The notes: generated by a model not told the origin, from the sequence alone. A stretch of 64,000 nucleotides of DNA from Pseudomonadota bacterium (GCA_020161575.1 JAIUNR010000007.1:1-64000), one strand, 5' to 3'. Shown: positions 46,201 through 55,069, numbered from the stretch's first letter. Program-made: numbers and translations.

Positions 46201-47025
46201 GGACGCGAGCACGCGCATCTCGCCTTGCCGAAGGAGGACGAGAAGATCCGCTTCCACGATGTCGTGGCGCAGCCGCGCAAGATCATCTCCGCGCCGACCT
46301 GGTCGGGGTTGGAGAGCGAGAAGGTCTGCTACAATGCCGGCTACACCAATGTGCATGAGCGCATTCCGTGGCGCACGCTCACCGGGCGCCAGCAGCTCTA
46401 TCAGGATCATCTGTGGATGCGCGCCTTCGGCGAGGGGTTCTGCGTCTATCGCCCGCCGATGGACCTGAAGACGATCAAGCCGGTGCAGGGCACCAAGCCC
46501 AACGGCGAGAAGGAGGTTGTGCTCAACTTCATCACGCCGCACCAGAAATGGGGCATCCACTCGACCTATACCGACAATCTGATGATGCTCACGCTTTCGC
46601 GCGGCGGGCCGATCGTCTGGCTGTCGGAGAAGGATGCCGCGAAAGCCGGCATCGTCGATAACGATTGGGTCGAGGCGTATAACTCGAACGGCGCGCTGGT
46701 GGCCCGCGCGGTCGTCTCGCAGCGCATGAAGGATGGCACCGTCTTCATGTATCATGCGCAGGAGAAGATCGTGAACGTGCCCGGTTCGGAAATGACCGGC
46801 CAGCGCGGCGGCATCCATAACTCGGTGACGCGCGCGATCCCGAAGCCGACCCACATGATCGGCGGTTACGCGCAACTCGCCTACGGCTTCAACTATTACG
46901 GCACGATCGGCACCAATCGCGACGAATTCGTCGTGGTGCGCAAGCTCTCGAAGGTCGATTGGCTCGAACGTCCCGCCAAGGACGCTCAACCGACCCTCAC
47001 CGCTTCTGCCACCGCTGCCGAGTAA
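43270..47025 (+). CDS. narG: Respiratory nitrate reductase alpha subunit
   Basis: A 1251-residue cytoplasmic catalytic subunit carrying the molybdopterin guanine dinucleotide cofactor and the FS0 [4Fe-4S] cluster. The FS0 ligands appear in HGANCTGSCSWKIYV and PRGCSRGASYSW near the N-terminus, with the His ligand conserved. Length matches E. coli NarG (about 1247). There is no twin-arginine signal, so it stays on the cytoplasmic side and reduces nitrate with quinol electrons passed through NarI and NarH. It begins 22 bases after narK2. Confidence 0.97.
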   Translation: MSHFLDRLTFFSKVKEPFSDGHGITTNEDRRWEDGYRKRWQHDKIVRSTHGANCTGSCSWKIYVKGGIVTWEAQQTDYPRTRPDLPNHEPRGCSRGASYSWYLYSGNRVKYPLIRSRLLKLWREARATRQPVAAWASIVEDQDKRASYMKKRGHGGFVRARWEEVNEIIASANAYTAKTYGPDRIFGFSPIPAMSMVSYAAGSRYLSLLGGVCMSFYDWYCDLPPSSPQTWGEQTDVPESADWYNAGFIILWGSNVPQTRTPDAHFYTEARYRGAKSAVICPDYSEASKFGDIWLSVKQGTDAALAMAMGHVILKEYHVDRQAKYFRDYVRQNTDMPMLVRLVKQGDDLVPERFLRASDFAKGLGEANNPDWKTVAYDGKSGKIVVPKGSIGFRWGEQGKWNIEEADSAGNETELLLSLAETKDAFEDVAFPYFGNIENEHFTHSNHASVLKRRVPVKKLKLADGEALVATVHDLFLANYGVDRGFGGENVAKSFDEDMPYTPAWAEKITGVSRDKIIQVAREFATNAEKTNGRSMVIIGAAMNHWYHSDMNYRGVINMLVMCGCVGQSGGGWAHYVGQEKLRPQAGWAPLAFALDWGRPPRQQNSTSCWYAHTDQWRYETVNVGEIVSPTAPAGPWDGAIIDYNIRAERMGWLPSAPQLQTNPLQVSKDAAAAGMEAKDYVAKALKDGSLKLSCEDPDNPKNWPRNLFVWRSNLLGSSGKGHEYFLKHLLGTSHGVLGKDLGPEGKAKSHEVVWHDHAPEGKLDLLVTLDFRMSTTCVYSDIVLPTATWYEKNDLNTSDMHPFIHPLTTAVDPAWEARSDWEIYKGLAKSFSAVAPEVLGVEKDVVLNPIMHDSPNEIAQPFDVKDWKKGECDPIPGKTMPVVAVVERDYPNIYARFTSLGPLMEKAGNAIKGIAWNTAHEVEHLKALNGVHTSGPTKGMAKIVSDIHATEVVLMMAPETNGEVAVKSWQALSKTTGREHAHLALPKEDEKIRFHDVVAQPRKIISAPTWSGLESEKVCYNAGYTNVHERIPWRTLTGRQQLYQDHLWMRAFGEGFCVYRPPMDLKTIKPVQGTKPNGEKEVVLNFITPHQKWGIHSTYTDNLMMLTLSRGGPIVWLSEKDAAKAGIVDNDWVEAYNSNGALVARAVVSQRMKDGTVFMYHAQEKIVNVPGSEMTGQRGGIHNSVTRAIPKPTHMIGGYAQLAYGFNYYGTIGTNRDEFVVVRKLSKVDWLERPAKDAQPTLTASATAAE

Positions 47026-47036
47026 GGAGAAAACCC

Positions 47037-48563
47037 ATGAAAATCCGCGCACAAATCGCGATGGTTCTCAACCTCGACAAGTGCATCGGCTGCCATACCT
47101 GCTCGGTCACCTGCAAGAACGTGTGGACCAACCGCGAAGGCATGGAATACGCCTGGTTCAACAATGTCGAGACCAAGCCGGGCATCGGCTACCCCAAGGA
47201 CTGGGAGAACCAGGAACGCTGGAAGGGTGGCTGGAAGCGCAAGTCGAACGGCCGGATCGAGCCGCGCATCGGCTCGAAATGGCGGGTTCTGGCGAATATC
47301 TTCGCCAATCCCGATCTGCCCGAGATCGACGATTACTACGAGCCCTTCACCTTCGATTACGAGCATCTGCAAAAGGCGCCCGAACTCGAAGCCTTCCCGA
47401 CCGCGCGCCCGCGTTCGCTGATTTCCGGCGAGCGGATGGAGAAGATCGAATGGGGCCCGAACTGGGAGGAAATCCTCGGCGGCGAATTCTCCAAACGCTC
47501 GAAGGACGCGAATTTCGAGGGCGTGCAGAAGGAGATGTACGGCCAGTTCGAAAACACCTTCATGATGTATCTGCCGCGGTTGTGCGAGCATTGCCTCAAT
47601 CCGGCCTGCGTCGCCTCCTGCCCCTCGGGCGCGATCTACAAGCGCGAGGAGGACGGAATCGTCCTGATCGACCAGGACAAGTGTCGCGGCTGGCGCATGT
47701 GCGTCTCGGGCTGCCCCTACAAGAAGATCTATTACAACTGGTCCACCGGCAAATCGGAGAAGTGCATCCTGTGCTATCCGCGTCTCGAGGTTGGCCAGCC
47801 GACCGTTTGCTCGGAAACCTGCGTCGGGCGCATCCGCTATCTCGGCGTGATGCTCTATGACGCCGACGAGATCGAAAATGCGGCTTCCGCGCCGGATGAC
47901 AAGGATCTCTACGGCGCCCAGCTCAAGGTCTTCAAGGACCCCAACGATCCCAAGGTGATCGAGCAGGCCCGCAAGGATGGCGTGCCGGAAGCCTGGATCG
48001 AGGCCGCGCGCGTATCGCCGATCTGGAAGATGGCGATGGAGTGGAAGGTCGCCTTCCCGCTCCATCCCGAATACCGCACCTTGCCGATGGTCTGGTATGT
48101 GCCGCCGCTCTCGCCGATCACTTCGGCGGCGGAGGCCGGCAAGATGGGCGTCGATGGCGGCATGCCGGATGTGCGCTCCCTGCGCATTCCCCTGCGCTAT
48201 CTCGCCAATCTGCTGACGGCGGGCGACGAAGCGCCGGTGGCGACCGCGCTTGAGCGCATGCTCGCCATGCGTGCCTATATGCGGGCGAAGACGGTTGACG
48301 GTGTGATCGACGAGGCGATCGCCAATCGCGTCGGCCTCACCGGCGAGCAGATCGATGACATGTACCGCTACATGGCGATCGCCAATTACGAAGATCGCTT
48401 CGTCATCCCGACGACGCATCGCGAGACGACCGAGGATGCCTACGATCTTCGCGGCGGGTGCGGCATCTCCTTCGGCAATGGCTGTTCCTCGGGCGAAACC
48501 AATCTGTTCGGCGCCAAGACCATCACCGGCAAGCCGGCGAAAACCCCGATGGAGATTGCCTGA
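47037..48563 (+). CDS. narH: Respiratory nitrate reductase beta subunit
   Basis: A 508-residue iron-sulfur subunit. Four cysteine clusters are visible: CIGCHTCSVTC, CEHCLNPACVASC, CRGWRMCVSGCP (with Trp in place of one Cys, the [3Fe-4S] centre) and CILCYPRL with CSETC. It carries electrons from NarI haem to NarG. AAGGAGA precedes ATG 47037, 11 bases after narG. Its stop overlaps the narJ start. Confidence 0.97.
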   Translation: MKIRAQIAMVLNLDKCIGCHTCSVTCKNVWTNREGMEYAWFNNVETKPGIGYPKDWENQERWKGGWKRKSNGRIEPRIGSKWRVLANIFANPDLPEIDDYYEPFTFDYEHLQKAPELEAFPTARPRSLISGERMEKIEWGPNWEEILGGEFSKRSKDANFEGVQKEMYGQFENTFMMYLPRLCEHCLNPACVASCPSGAIYKREEDGIVLIDQDKCRGWRMCVSGCPYKKIYYNWSTGKSEKCILCYPRLEVGQPTVCSETCVGRIRYLGVMLYDADEIENAASAPDDKDLYGAQLKVFKDPNDPKVIEQARKDGVPEAWIEAARVSPIWKMAMEWKVAFPLHPEYRTLPMVWYVPPLSPITSAAEAGKMGVDGGMPDVRSLRIPLRYLANLLTAGDEAPVATALERMLAMRAYMRAKTVDGVIDEAIANRVGLTGEQIDDMYRYMAIANYEDRFVIPTTHRETTEDAYDLRGGCGISFGNGCSSGETNLFGAKTITGKPAKTPMEIA

Positions 48564-49309
48564 TGCGTATCCTCAAGGCGCTTTCGGCGCTCCTCACCTA
48601 TCCCTCTGACGAGCTGATCGCGGCTCTGCCCGAGATCGCCGCGCTCATCGAGGCGGATACACTTCTGAAAAAGGCGGACCGCGCGGGGCTTCTCGCGCTG
48701 GTCGATCACCTGAAAGGCGACGATCTCTTCGACAGGCAGGAGGTTTTCGGCCTCCTGTTCGACCGTACCCGCTCGCTTTCGCTGCATCTGTTCGAGCATG
48801 TGCATGGCGAAAGCCGCGATCGCGGGCAGGCGATGGTCGATCTGATCCGGGTCTATCAGGAAGGCGGGTTCACGCCGGTTTCCGACGAATTGCCGGATTT
48901 CCTGCCGCTCTTCCTCGAATATGCCTCGACGCGCGACCCGCAGGAGGCGATCGACCTGATCGGTCAGCCGGCGCATGTGCTCACCGCCCTCGCCGAAAGG
49001 CTGGCGAAGCGGTCGTCGCCCTATGAGGCGATCTTCCGCGCGCTGCTGACGCTCGCGAAGGCAAAGCCTGACGCGGCGGCGCTCGAAAAGCTGCGCGCCG
49101 AGCCCGATCCCGAGCCCGATGATCTCGAAGCGCTCGATGCCGCCTGGGCGGAAGAGGAAGTCCGCTTCGGTCCCGGCGCGGCCTCTGATTGCGGGGTGGA
49201 CAGTCTCGGCCCGAAAATCCGCCAGGCGCGGCGTCCCGCGCCGGGTATCGAACCGGCTCCGCAAGCCGGGCCGCGCATTTCAATCCACCATTCCGGCACC
49301 CGGACCTGA
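48563..49309 (+). CDS. narJ: Nitrate reductase assembly chaperone
   Basis: A 248-residue TorD-like chaperone that holds NarGH until cofactor insertion. KALSALLTYPSDELIAALPEI and SLSLHLFEHVHGESRDRGQAM are the family segments. The C-terminus is a flexible Pro/Ala/Arg-rich tail. The start shares a base with the narH stop (TGATG), so translation is coupled. Confidence 0.93.
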   Translation: MRILKALSALLTYPSDELIAALPEIAALIEADTLLKKADRAGLLALVDHLKGDDLFDRQEVFGLLFDRTRSLSLHLFEHVHGESRDRGQAMVDLIRVYQEGGFTPVSDELPDFLPLFLEYASTRDPQEAIDLIGQPAHVLTALAERLAKRSSPYEAIFRALLTLAKAKPDAAALEKLRAEPDPEPDDLEALDAAWAEEEVRFGPGAASDCGVDSLGPKIRQARRPAPGIEPAPQAGPRISIHHSGTRT

Positions 49310-49321
49310 CGGGAGGACATC

Positions 49322-50026
49322 ATGGCCAATTACATCAATCACGCCCTGTTCGGCTGGTATCCCTACCTCGCGCTGACGGTGTTCGTGCTCGGTTCGCTGA
49401 TCCGTTTTGACCGCGAGCAATATACCTGGAAGGCGGGCTCCTCGCAGCTTCTGCGCCGCAAGCAATTGCGCGTCGGCTCCAACCTTTTCCATGTCGGTAT
49501 CCTGATCATCTTCTTCGGCCATCTCGGTGGATTGCTCACGCCGATCTGGATATTCGACGCGCTCGGCATTTCCCACGGCTTCAAGCAGGGGTTGGCGATC
49601 GTCGTCGGCGGCGTCGCGGGGCTGATGTGCCTCGTCGGCATCGCGCTTCTGACGCATCGGCGGCTTTTCGATGCCCGCATCCGCGCGACATCGAGCTTTT
49701 CCGATACCGCGATCCTGCTGATCCTGTTCGCGCAGCTTCTCCTCGGGCTCGCGACGATCCCGGTCTCGCTCGGCCATATGGACGGGCATGAGATGGTGAA
49801 GTTCATGACCTGGGCGCAGGGTGTCCTCACCCTTCAGGCCGATGCCTGGAAGCAGGTTCAGGATGTGAACCTCATCTTCAAGGCGCATCTGGTGCTGGGC
49901 ATGACGATCTTCCTGCTCTTCCCCTTCACCCGGCTGGTGCATGTCTGGTCCGCGCCGATCTGGTATCTCGGCCGGCGCGGCTATCAGGTCGTGCGGTCGC
50001 GGCGCCAGCTTGGCCCGGCGGAGTAA
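49322..50026 (+). CDS. narI: Respiratory nitrate reductase gamma subunit (cytochrome b)
   Basis: A 234-residue membrane protein with five hydrophobic helices, beginning NHALFGWYPYLALTVFVLGSLI. Haem-ligand histidines are expected in FHVGILIIFFGHL and in the last helix region (KAHLVLGMTIFLLFPFTRLVHVW). It oxidises quinol and passes electrons to NarH. GGGAGGA precedes ATG 49322. Confidence 0.95.
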   Translation: MANYINHALFGWYPYLALTVFVLGSLIRFDREQYTWKAGSSQLLRRKQLRVGSNLFHVGILIIFFGHLGGLLTPIWIFDALGISHGFKQGLAIVVGGVAGLMCLVGIALLTHRRLFDARIRATSSFSDTAILLILFAQLLLGLATIPVSLGHMDGHEMVKFMTWAQGVLTLQADAWKQVQDVNLIFKAHLVLGMTIFLLFPFTRLVHVWSAPIWYLGRRGYQVVRSRRQLGPAE

Positions 50027-50031
50027 CGCTC

Positions 50032-50868
50032 ATGACCGAATCCTGCGATCTCAAGACGACAAAAATCGACGCGAAGCCACGCATGGTTTCGGTCAATGGC
50101 ATCAATATCCCGCGCGGCGACATCGCGCGGGAGACCCAGAACCACGAAGCCAAGACACCGATCGAGGCGTGGAAGAAGGCGGCGCGGGCGCTCGCTATCC
50201 GCGAGCTTCTGCGCCAGGAGAGCGAGCGGCTTGCGATTGTGGCGGAGCCGCAGGTCGATGCCGATGGCCGGCGCGAAACCGCGGGCGAAGCGGCGATGCG
50301 CGCCTTGATCGACCAGGAGGTCAAGGTTCCTGTCGCCGACGAGGAGACATGCCGCCGCTATTATATGCAGAATAGTTCAAAATTCTGGTCCGCGGCCCTT
50401 TACGCGCCGCGCCATATCCTGATCCCGGCCTCGCCGAAGGATCAGGATGCGCGCCTCGTCGCCAAGGCAGAGGCTGAACGGGTGGCGGAACTGGTCGCGG
50501 CGCATCCCGAGCGGTTCCCGTCCCTGGCCGAGGCCTACTCGGCCTGCCCGTCGAAACAGGTCGGTGGTACGCTGGGGCAGGTCGGGCCTGGGCAGACGGT
50601 GCGTGAATTCGAGGCCGCGCTGACCCAGATGGAGCCCGGCAATGTGCCGACCGTGGTGGAGACCCGCTACGGTTTCCATATCGTCCTGCTCGATCAGAAG
50701 ATCGAAGGGCGCGCGCTTCCTTTCGAACTCGTCCACCAGCGGATCGCGGATTATCTCGACGAGACCGTCCGCCGTCGGGCGATGCGGCAATATGTCGAGA
50801 TTCTCGCCGGTCGGGCGCAGATCACGGGCATCGACCTGACACCCGAAACGCAAATTTCCACGCATTGA
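50032..50868 (+). CDS. Parvulin-type peptidyl-prolyl isomerase of the nar operon
   Basis: A 278-residue protein with a C-terminal rotamase domain (about residues 120-225: YAPRHILIPAS, GGTLGQVGPGQTVREFEAAL, VVETRYGFHIVLLDQ). The N-terminal half is helical, like the chaperone part of SurA/NifM proteins. No signal peptide is seen, so it should act in the cytoplasm, probably on nitrate reductase or its maturation. It follows narI by five bases, and similar genes occur at this place in other nar operons. Confidence 0.88.
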   Translation: MTESCDLKTTKIDAKPRMVSVNGINIPRGDIARETQNHEAKTPIEAWKKAARALAIRELLRQESERLAIVAEPQVDADGRRETAGEAAMRALIDQEVKVPVADEETCRRYYMQNSSKFWSAALYAPRHILIPASPKDQDARLVAKAEAERVAELVAAHPERFPSLAEAYSACPSKQVGGTLGQVGPGQTVREFEAALTQMEPGNVPTVVETRYGFHIVLLDQKIEGRALPFELVHQRIADYLDETVRRRAMRQYVEILAGRAQITGIDLTPETQISTH

Positions 50869-50875
50869 GGTCATC

Positions 50876-51229
50876 ATGCTGCTCGGTACCTTGCTTGGTA
50901 AACTGCAATCGGAGGTCGCCTCGGCGGCCTTGCTGGAGGCTACGGGCGACCTTGTGCTCATCGCGCGTGTACGCGAGATGGGCGAGGTCCATGACGAGAG
51001 CCTGGGTGAATACGCCTCCGGGGCGGCGGCGCGATTCAGCCGCCTCGCTTCCGACGAGGATTGGCTTGCCCTGATGAACCGCATCGAGCGGGCGGAAGAT
51101 CCTTCGAGCGCGTGCCTCGTGTTCATGCTCGACTGGGCGCTCAAGCAGGATGTTGCTTCTGCTGTGCCCGCGCCGGCCCATGCGGGATGCACATGCGGTG
51201 GCGGCGGGGGGTGCCATGACAGCCCGTGA
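50876..51229 (+). CDS. Small nar-operon protein with a Cys/Gly-rich tail
   Basis: A 117-residue protein. The body is helical (LLGKLQSEVASAALLEATGDL; LGEYASGAAARFSRLA), and the C-terminus ends GCTCGGGGGCHDSP, three cysteines and a His that could bind a metal. I do not recognise a named family. Its place between the parvulin and the hemerythrin genes, with close spacing, suggests a role in nitrate-reductase maturation or NO/iron handling. Confidence 0.65.
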   Translation: MLLGTLLGKLQSEVASAALLEATGDLVLIARVREMGEVHDESLGEYASGAAARFSRLASDEDWLALMNRIERAEDPSSACLVFMLDWALKQDVASAVPAPAHAGCTCGGGGGCHDSP

Positions 51230-51752
51230 GGCTGGTGCGCTGGAAAAACCGCCGGCTTCCCTGCTGGACAGGCCGCTTGCCTATATCCTCGCGGATCACG
51301 ACCGCCACCGTCGCGCCTGCGAGGTCCTGCGCCGGATCGCGAAAGGGCAGCCTGTTTCTCAGGCGTGCATCGGCGTGCTGAAATCCTATCTCGCGGATGA
51401 TGTCGCTCGTCATCACGACGATGAGGATGAGGTTCTGTTCCCAGCGTTGCGTCGCAGGGCGCTGCCGGAGGACGAACTCAGCGAGGTTCTTCTGCGGCTC
51501 GAACGCGACCATCGTGAATCCTACGCGATCCTCCAGGATATCCTGAATTTTCTCGATGCCGCCGCGACAGATGGCGATGTCGCAGTTACCCCCACCGTCG
51601 CAGCCGTGATCCTGCGCTACACGGCGCGGGAAATACGTCATCTCGCCATTGAGAACGCCGTGGTGATGTCAATCGCCGAAGTACGCCTCACCCGTACGGA
51701 CCTTGCCGCCATGAGCCGGCTGATGAAGCTGCGGCGCGGATTGGAGCCCTGA
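51216..51752 (+). CDS. Hemerythrin-like (HHE domain) protein
   Basis: A 178-residue helical protein. Di-iron ligand candidates are spread as in HHE domains: LADHDRHRRAC, ARHHDDEDEVLFPAL, ERDHRESY and the late REIRHLAIENAV. Such proteins bind oxygen or NO, or repair iron-sulfur centres. ATG 51216 overlaps the preceding gene by 14 bases and has a G-rich ribosome site. Its position in a nitrate-respiration operon fits NO protection or oxygen sensing. Confidence 0.85.
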   Translation: MTAREAGALEKPPASLLDRPLAYILADHDRHRRACEVLRRIAKGQPVSQACIGVLKSYLADDVARHHDDEDEVLFPALRRRALPEDELSEVLLRLERDHRESYAILQDILNFLDAAATDGDVAVTPTVAAVILRYTAREIRHLAIENAVVMSIAEVRLTRTDLAAMSRLMKLRRGLEP

Positions 51753-51757
51753 TACCC

Positions 51758-52519
51758 ATGCTCGACCATCTTTTCGACCGCAATCTCGCCTGGGTACAGA
51801 AGAAGCGTCTCGACGATCCTGATTTCTTCCGCCGCATGGGCGAGCAGCAAAGCCCGAATTATCTCTGGATCGGCTGTTCGGACAGCCGTGTGACGGCGAA
51901 TGACGTGCTTGGCCTCGATCCGGGCGAGATTTTCGTCCATCGCAACATCGCCAATGTCGTCCATACCAGCGACATGAACATCCTCGCGGTGCTGGAATAC
52001 GCGGTGGTTCATCTCAAGGTCGAGCATATCATCGTCTGCGGCCATTACGGCTGCGGCGGCGTGGAGCGGGCGCTGAGCGGGGAGAGCACCGCGCTTGTCG
52101 ACCATTGGCTGCAACCCATCGTGATGCTCTATCGTAAGCATCGCACGGTTCTCGACGCGATCGCGGATCGCCGCGCCCGGCTCGATCGCATGTGCGAAAT
52201 CAACATCGAATTGCAGGTGCGTCGGCTGGCTTCCACGCCGATCGTCGAGCAGGCCTGGCTGCGCGGGCAGGAATTACATCTGCATGGCTGGATCTATGGG
52301 ATCCATGACGGCCTCATCCGCGCGCTGGGCGCGCCGGTTTCCTCGCTTGACGCCCGCGACACGCTCGCGTCCATTGACGCGCGCATCGTCGAGCCGGTCG
52401 AGCCGGTCAGCGTCATCCGGCAGCATGCCATCGCGGCTTTCGAAGGACTGGATTCGCTGGAGCCGCCGGAAGGGCTCGATTGCTGCGCAGAGCACAGCAA
52501 CAGAAGGCCCGCCCCATGA
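51758..52519 (+). CDS. Beta-class carbonic anhydrase
   Basis: A 253-residue enzyme that interconverts CO2 and bicarbonate. The zinc ligands are visible in WIGCSDSRVTAND (Cys and catalytic Asp/Arg pair) and ICGHYGCGGV (His and Cys). Length and the C-terminal helices match the Can/CynT type. The C-terminus (DCCAEHSNRRPAP) is somewhat extended. The four-base overlap with the mog-like gene ties it into the operon. A link between nitrate respiration and bicarbonate supply is possible but unproven. Confidence 0.93.
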   Translation: MLDHLFDRNLAWVQKKRLDDPDFFRRMGEQQSPNYLWIGCSDSRVTANDVLGLDPGEIFVHRNIANVVHTSDMNILAVLEYAVVHLKVEHIIVCGHYGCGGVERALSGESTALVDHWLQPIVMLYRKHRTVLDAIADRRARLDRMCEINIELQVRRLASTPIVEQAWLRGQELHLHGWIYGIHDGLIRALGAPVSSLDARDTLASIDARIVEPVEPVSVIRQHAIAAFEGLDSLEPPEGLDCCAEHSNRRPAP

Positions 52520-53049
52520 CCCAGCCCGCCCGCATCGGCATCGTGACCATCTCAGACCGCGCCTCGCAGGGCCTTTATGCCGACGAGAGCGGTCCGGCGA
52601 TCGCCGCTTGCCTTCGCGAAATCCTGTCCTCGCCCTGGGAGGCGGTGGCCCGCGTGATCCCGGATGGGATCGAGAGCGTTTCGACCGCCCTCGTTGATCT
52701 CGCTGACAGGCAAGGCTGCGATCTCATCCTCACCACGGGCGGAACCGGCCCTGCACCGCGCGATCTCACACCCGAGGCCGTGCTCGCGGTGATCGACCGC
52801 GAAATGCCGGGCTTCGGCGAGGTGATGCGCCGCGTAAGCTACGAGACCGTGCCGACCGCGATCCTCTCGCGCCAGCTCGCCGGCATTCGCGGCAAGACGC
52901 TGATCATCACCATCCCCGGCAAGCCGGCTTCCATTCGTGTCTGCCTCGATGCCGTTTTCCCGGCCGTCCCCTATTGCCTCGACCTGATCGGCGCGGCGCG
53001 GCTCGAAACAAACCCCGATCGCCTTGTCGCCTTTCGCCCCAAAAGCTGA
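52516..53049 (+). CDS. mog: Molybdopterin adenylyltransferase (Mog/MoaB-like)
   Basis: A 177-residue protein of the MogA/MoaB fold that adenylates molybdopterin before molybdenum insertion. Signatures are GIVTISDRASQGLYADESG, LILTTGGTGPAPRDLTPEA and IITIPGKPASIRVC. ATG 52516 overlaps the carbonic anhydrase stop (ATGA). Placement at the end of the nar cluster fits supply of the NarG cofactor. Confidence 0.92.
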   Translation: MTQPARIGIVTISDRASQGLYADESGPAIAACLREILSSPWEAVARVIPDGIESVSTALVDLADRQGCDLILTTGGTGPAPRDLTPEAVLAVIDREMPGFGEVMRRVSYETVPTAILSRQLAGIRGKTLIITIPGKPASIRVCLDAVFPAVPYCLDLIGAARLETNPDRLVAFRPKS

Positions 53050-53057
53050 GTGAAACC

Positions 53058-53636
53058 ATGTCGCCCTTGCCCCGCCCGATGATCGCCGCCATTCCCTATG
53101 CCGAGGGTGGCTATCCCGATGCGATCCTCGAACGTATCGCCCGCGAATGGCAGGCGGCGGGGCATTTTGTCGCCGGCGTCATCCAGCATGATCTCACCCG
53201 GCGCGATCGCTCGCGTTGCGACATGACGCTTGAGGATCTGGCGAGCGGGCGCGTGATCGGTCTTTCGGAGGATCGTGGCGCCGCCGCGCGAGGCTGCCGG
53301 ATTGACCCGAATGGGCTCGCCCAGGCCGCGGCGCTGATCGCATCGGCCTTCGAGAAGGGACAGCCACATCTGCTGATCGTCAACAAGTTCGGCAAGATCG
53401 AGAGCGAAGGCGGCGGATTGCGCGCGGTGATCGCCGAGGCGGTGGGGCGGGAGATCCCCGTGATTATCGGCGTGCCGCTGCGCAATCTAGATGCGTTCGA
53501 TGCCTTTGCGGGTGAGTTCTCGGAACGCCTGCCGGCGGAGGTGGCGGTGATCCGGCGCTGGCTCGCCCAGCGGACGGACAAGGCTCTTGCGAACCTGCCG
53601 GTGGATGACGCGCCCGCACCCGCTCCCGGACGATGA
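53058..53636 (+). CDS. DUF2478 protein, molybdenum-enzyme associated
   Basis: A 192-residue protein. The [20 protein letters not shown] start, GVIQHDL, and [21 protein letters not shown] match DUF2478, a family found near molybdenum-transport and molybdoenzyme genes. The fold looks Rossmann-like, but no clear Walker A is seen. Start ATG 53058 is eight bases after the mog stop. Its function is unknown; a role in molybdenum handling is inferred from context. Confidence 0.8.
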   Translation: MSPLPRPMIAAIPYAEGGYPDAILERIAREWQAAGHFVAGVIQHDLTRRDRSRCDMTLEDLASGRVIGLSEDRGAAARGCRIDPNGLAQAAALIASAFEKGQPHLLIVNKFGKIESEGGGLRAVIAEAVGREIPVIIGVPLRNLDAFDAFAGEFSERLPAEVAVIRRWLAQRTDKALANLPVDDAPAPAPGR

Positions 53637-53694
53637 CAGGCCCGATGCGAGCGGTGTATCGGTTTCAGGCAACAAGCCGAAACAGGAGCCGGGC

Positions 53695-54324
53695 ATGCAG
53701 GGCCTCACGATCGTCACCCATCCGCTGGTACAGCACAAGCTCTCGCTGATCCGCGACAAGGAGCGTTCCACCAACGGGTTCCGTCGCATGGTCCGCGAGA
53801 TCGCCATGCTGCTTGCCTATGAAGTTACGCGCGATCTGCCGATGACGACGAAGCGCATCGAGACGCCGCTCGAAGCGATGGATGCACCGATGATCGACGG
53901 CAAGAAGCTCGTTCTCGCGCCGATCCTGCGGGCGGGAATCGCGCTGGCGGAGGGGATGCTGGAACTGATCCCGGCGGCACGGGTCGCGCATGTCGGCATC
54001 TACCGCGATCACGATACGCTCGAGGCCATCGAGTATTTCTTCAAGTCACCTCAGGATATGGCGGACCGGCAGGTGATCGTCACCGATCCGATGCTCGCGA
54101 CCGGCAATTCCGCCATTGCCGCCATCGAGCGGCTGAAAGCGCGGGGCGCGAAGGATATCCGATTCGTCTGCCTGCTTGCTGCGCCGGAAGGGGTGGAAGC
54201 CCTGCGCAAGGCGCATCCCGATGTTCCGATCTGGACCGCCGCGCTCGATCGCCAGCTCAACGAGAAGGGCTATATCTGCCCGGGTCTCGGTGATGCGGGT
54301 GATCGGATCTATGGCACGCGCTGA
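53695..54324 (+). CDS. upp: Uracil phosphoribosyltransferase
   Basis: A 209-residue salvage enzyme making UMP from uracil and PRPP. The PRPP loop reads [14 protein letters not shown] and the uracil-binding end [18 protein letters not shown] at 53684-53688 supports ATG 53695; the open frame to 53587 is upstream DNA. Length is normal. It follows the nar cluster by about 60 bases and may be a separate unit. Confidence 0.96.
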   Translation: MQGLTIVTHPLVQHKLSLIRDKERSTNGFRRMVREIAMLLAYEVTRDLPMTTKRIETPLEAMDAPMIDGKKLVLAPILRAGIALAEGMLELIPAARVAHVGIYRDHDTLEAIEYFFKSPQDMADRQVIVTDPMLATGNSAIAAIERLKARGAKDIRFVCLLAAPEGVEALRKAHPDVPIWTAALDRQLNEKGYICPGLGDAGDRIYGTR

Positions 54325-54336
54325 GCTGCCCGTCCG

Positions 54337-54855
54337 TTACGGGATCGGCGGAGTCAGCGCGCCGTAGGTGATGTTGGCGATGGTGCCGGCGGCGGAGATG
54401 CGGTGGACAAGCCCGTCGCTGCTTCCGAGCCAGACTTCGTGCTTGACCGGAGCCGTGCTTGACCCCGGCAGCAGCTTCGGCGGGGCCATCATGTATTCAT
54501 AGACCTTCATGCGGCCAGCGGGCAGGTTCTCCACCCGAATCTCCTTGCATTCCGAGACCGAGGACATCGACATGATCGCGTCCAGAATGCCCTTGCGACC
54601 GCCGGGCTTGAGCTTCAGCTTTGACCAGCTGCCACCGGCATTGGTGTAGAGCATCTCGCCGATCACGATCTGCTCGATTTCGGTTTTCGGCTCGGCGACA
54701 GAGACGGATTGCTTGTAGCCCGGCGTGGCGGCGACGGCGGCGAAGGAATTCATGATGGCTTCGCATTCTGCCGGGCCGGCGCTGGCGGGGGAGACGGCAC
54801 GAAGAACGAGGATGATGCCGGCAAGAGCGGAAGCGAATGGCGCGAGAGATTTCAT
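54337..54855 (-). CDS. Secreted hypothetical protein
   Basis: A 172-residue protein with a signal peptide (MKSLAPFASALAGIILVLRAVSPASA). The mature part has paired cysteines (AECEAI and ECKEI) and ends in an Ile/Pro-rich strand. The segments KVYEYMMAPP and HEVWLGSSDGLVHRIS resemble outer-membrane lipoprotein-like carriers in spacing, but no family is certain. G-rich DNA seven bases upstream supports ATG 54855. It converges with upp. Confidence 0.65.
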   Translation of the reverse strand: MKSLAPFASALAGIILVLRAVSPASAGPAECEAIMNSFAAVAATPGYKQSVSVAEPKTEIEQIVIGEMLYTNAGGSWSKLKLKPGGRKGILDAIMSMSSVSECKEIRVENLPAGRMKVYEYMMAPPKLLPGSSTAPVKHEVWLGSSDGLVHRISAAGTIANITYGALTPPIP

Positions 54856-55069
54856 TGTTTTACCCCCAATGGCTCAGCCGGCGGCTGTTGTTGTTCTTCT
54901 GGTGCCTTTTCGTCCGCAAGGCGGTGCGACAACGCACAATGGCGATAATGGGTTGCAAGCCTGGAATATTTTCAAAGCCCGAAATTGACGACAGAGTGCG
55001 GCGGGGCGGTGACATTCGCAAGCGCGATGCCTAACTTATCCGAGCCCTTCTTCAGAACAGGAAAGCTTC

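Noticed and set aside
43444-47052. 1202-residue minus-strand frame opposite narG
   Set aside because: It mirrors the codon structure of narG and shows no protein-family motif.
54329-54343. CCCGT/ACGGG hairpin between upp and the convergent secreted-protein gene
   Set aside because: The stem is only 5 bp with no T-run; too weak to call a terminator.
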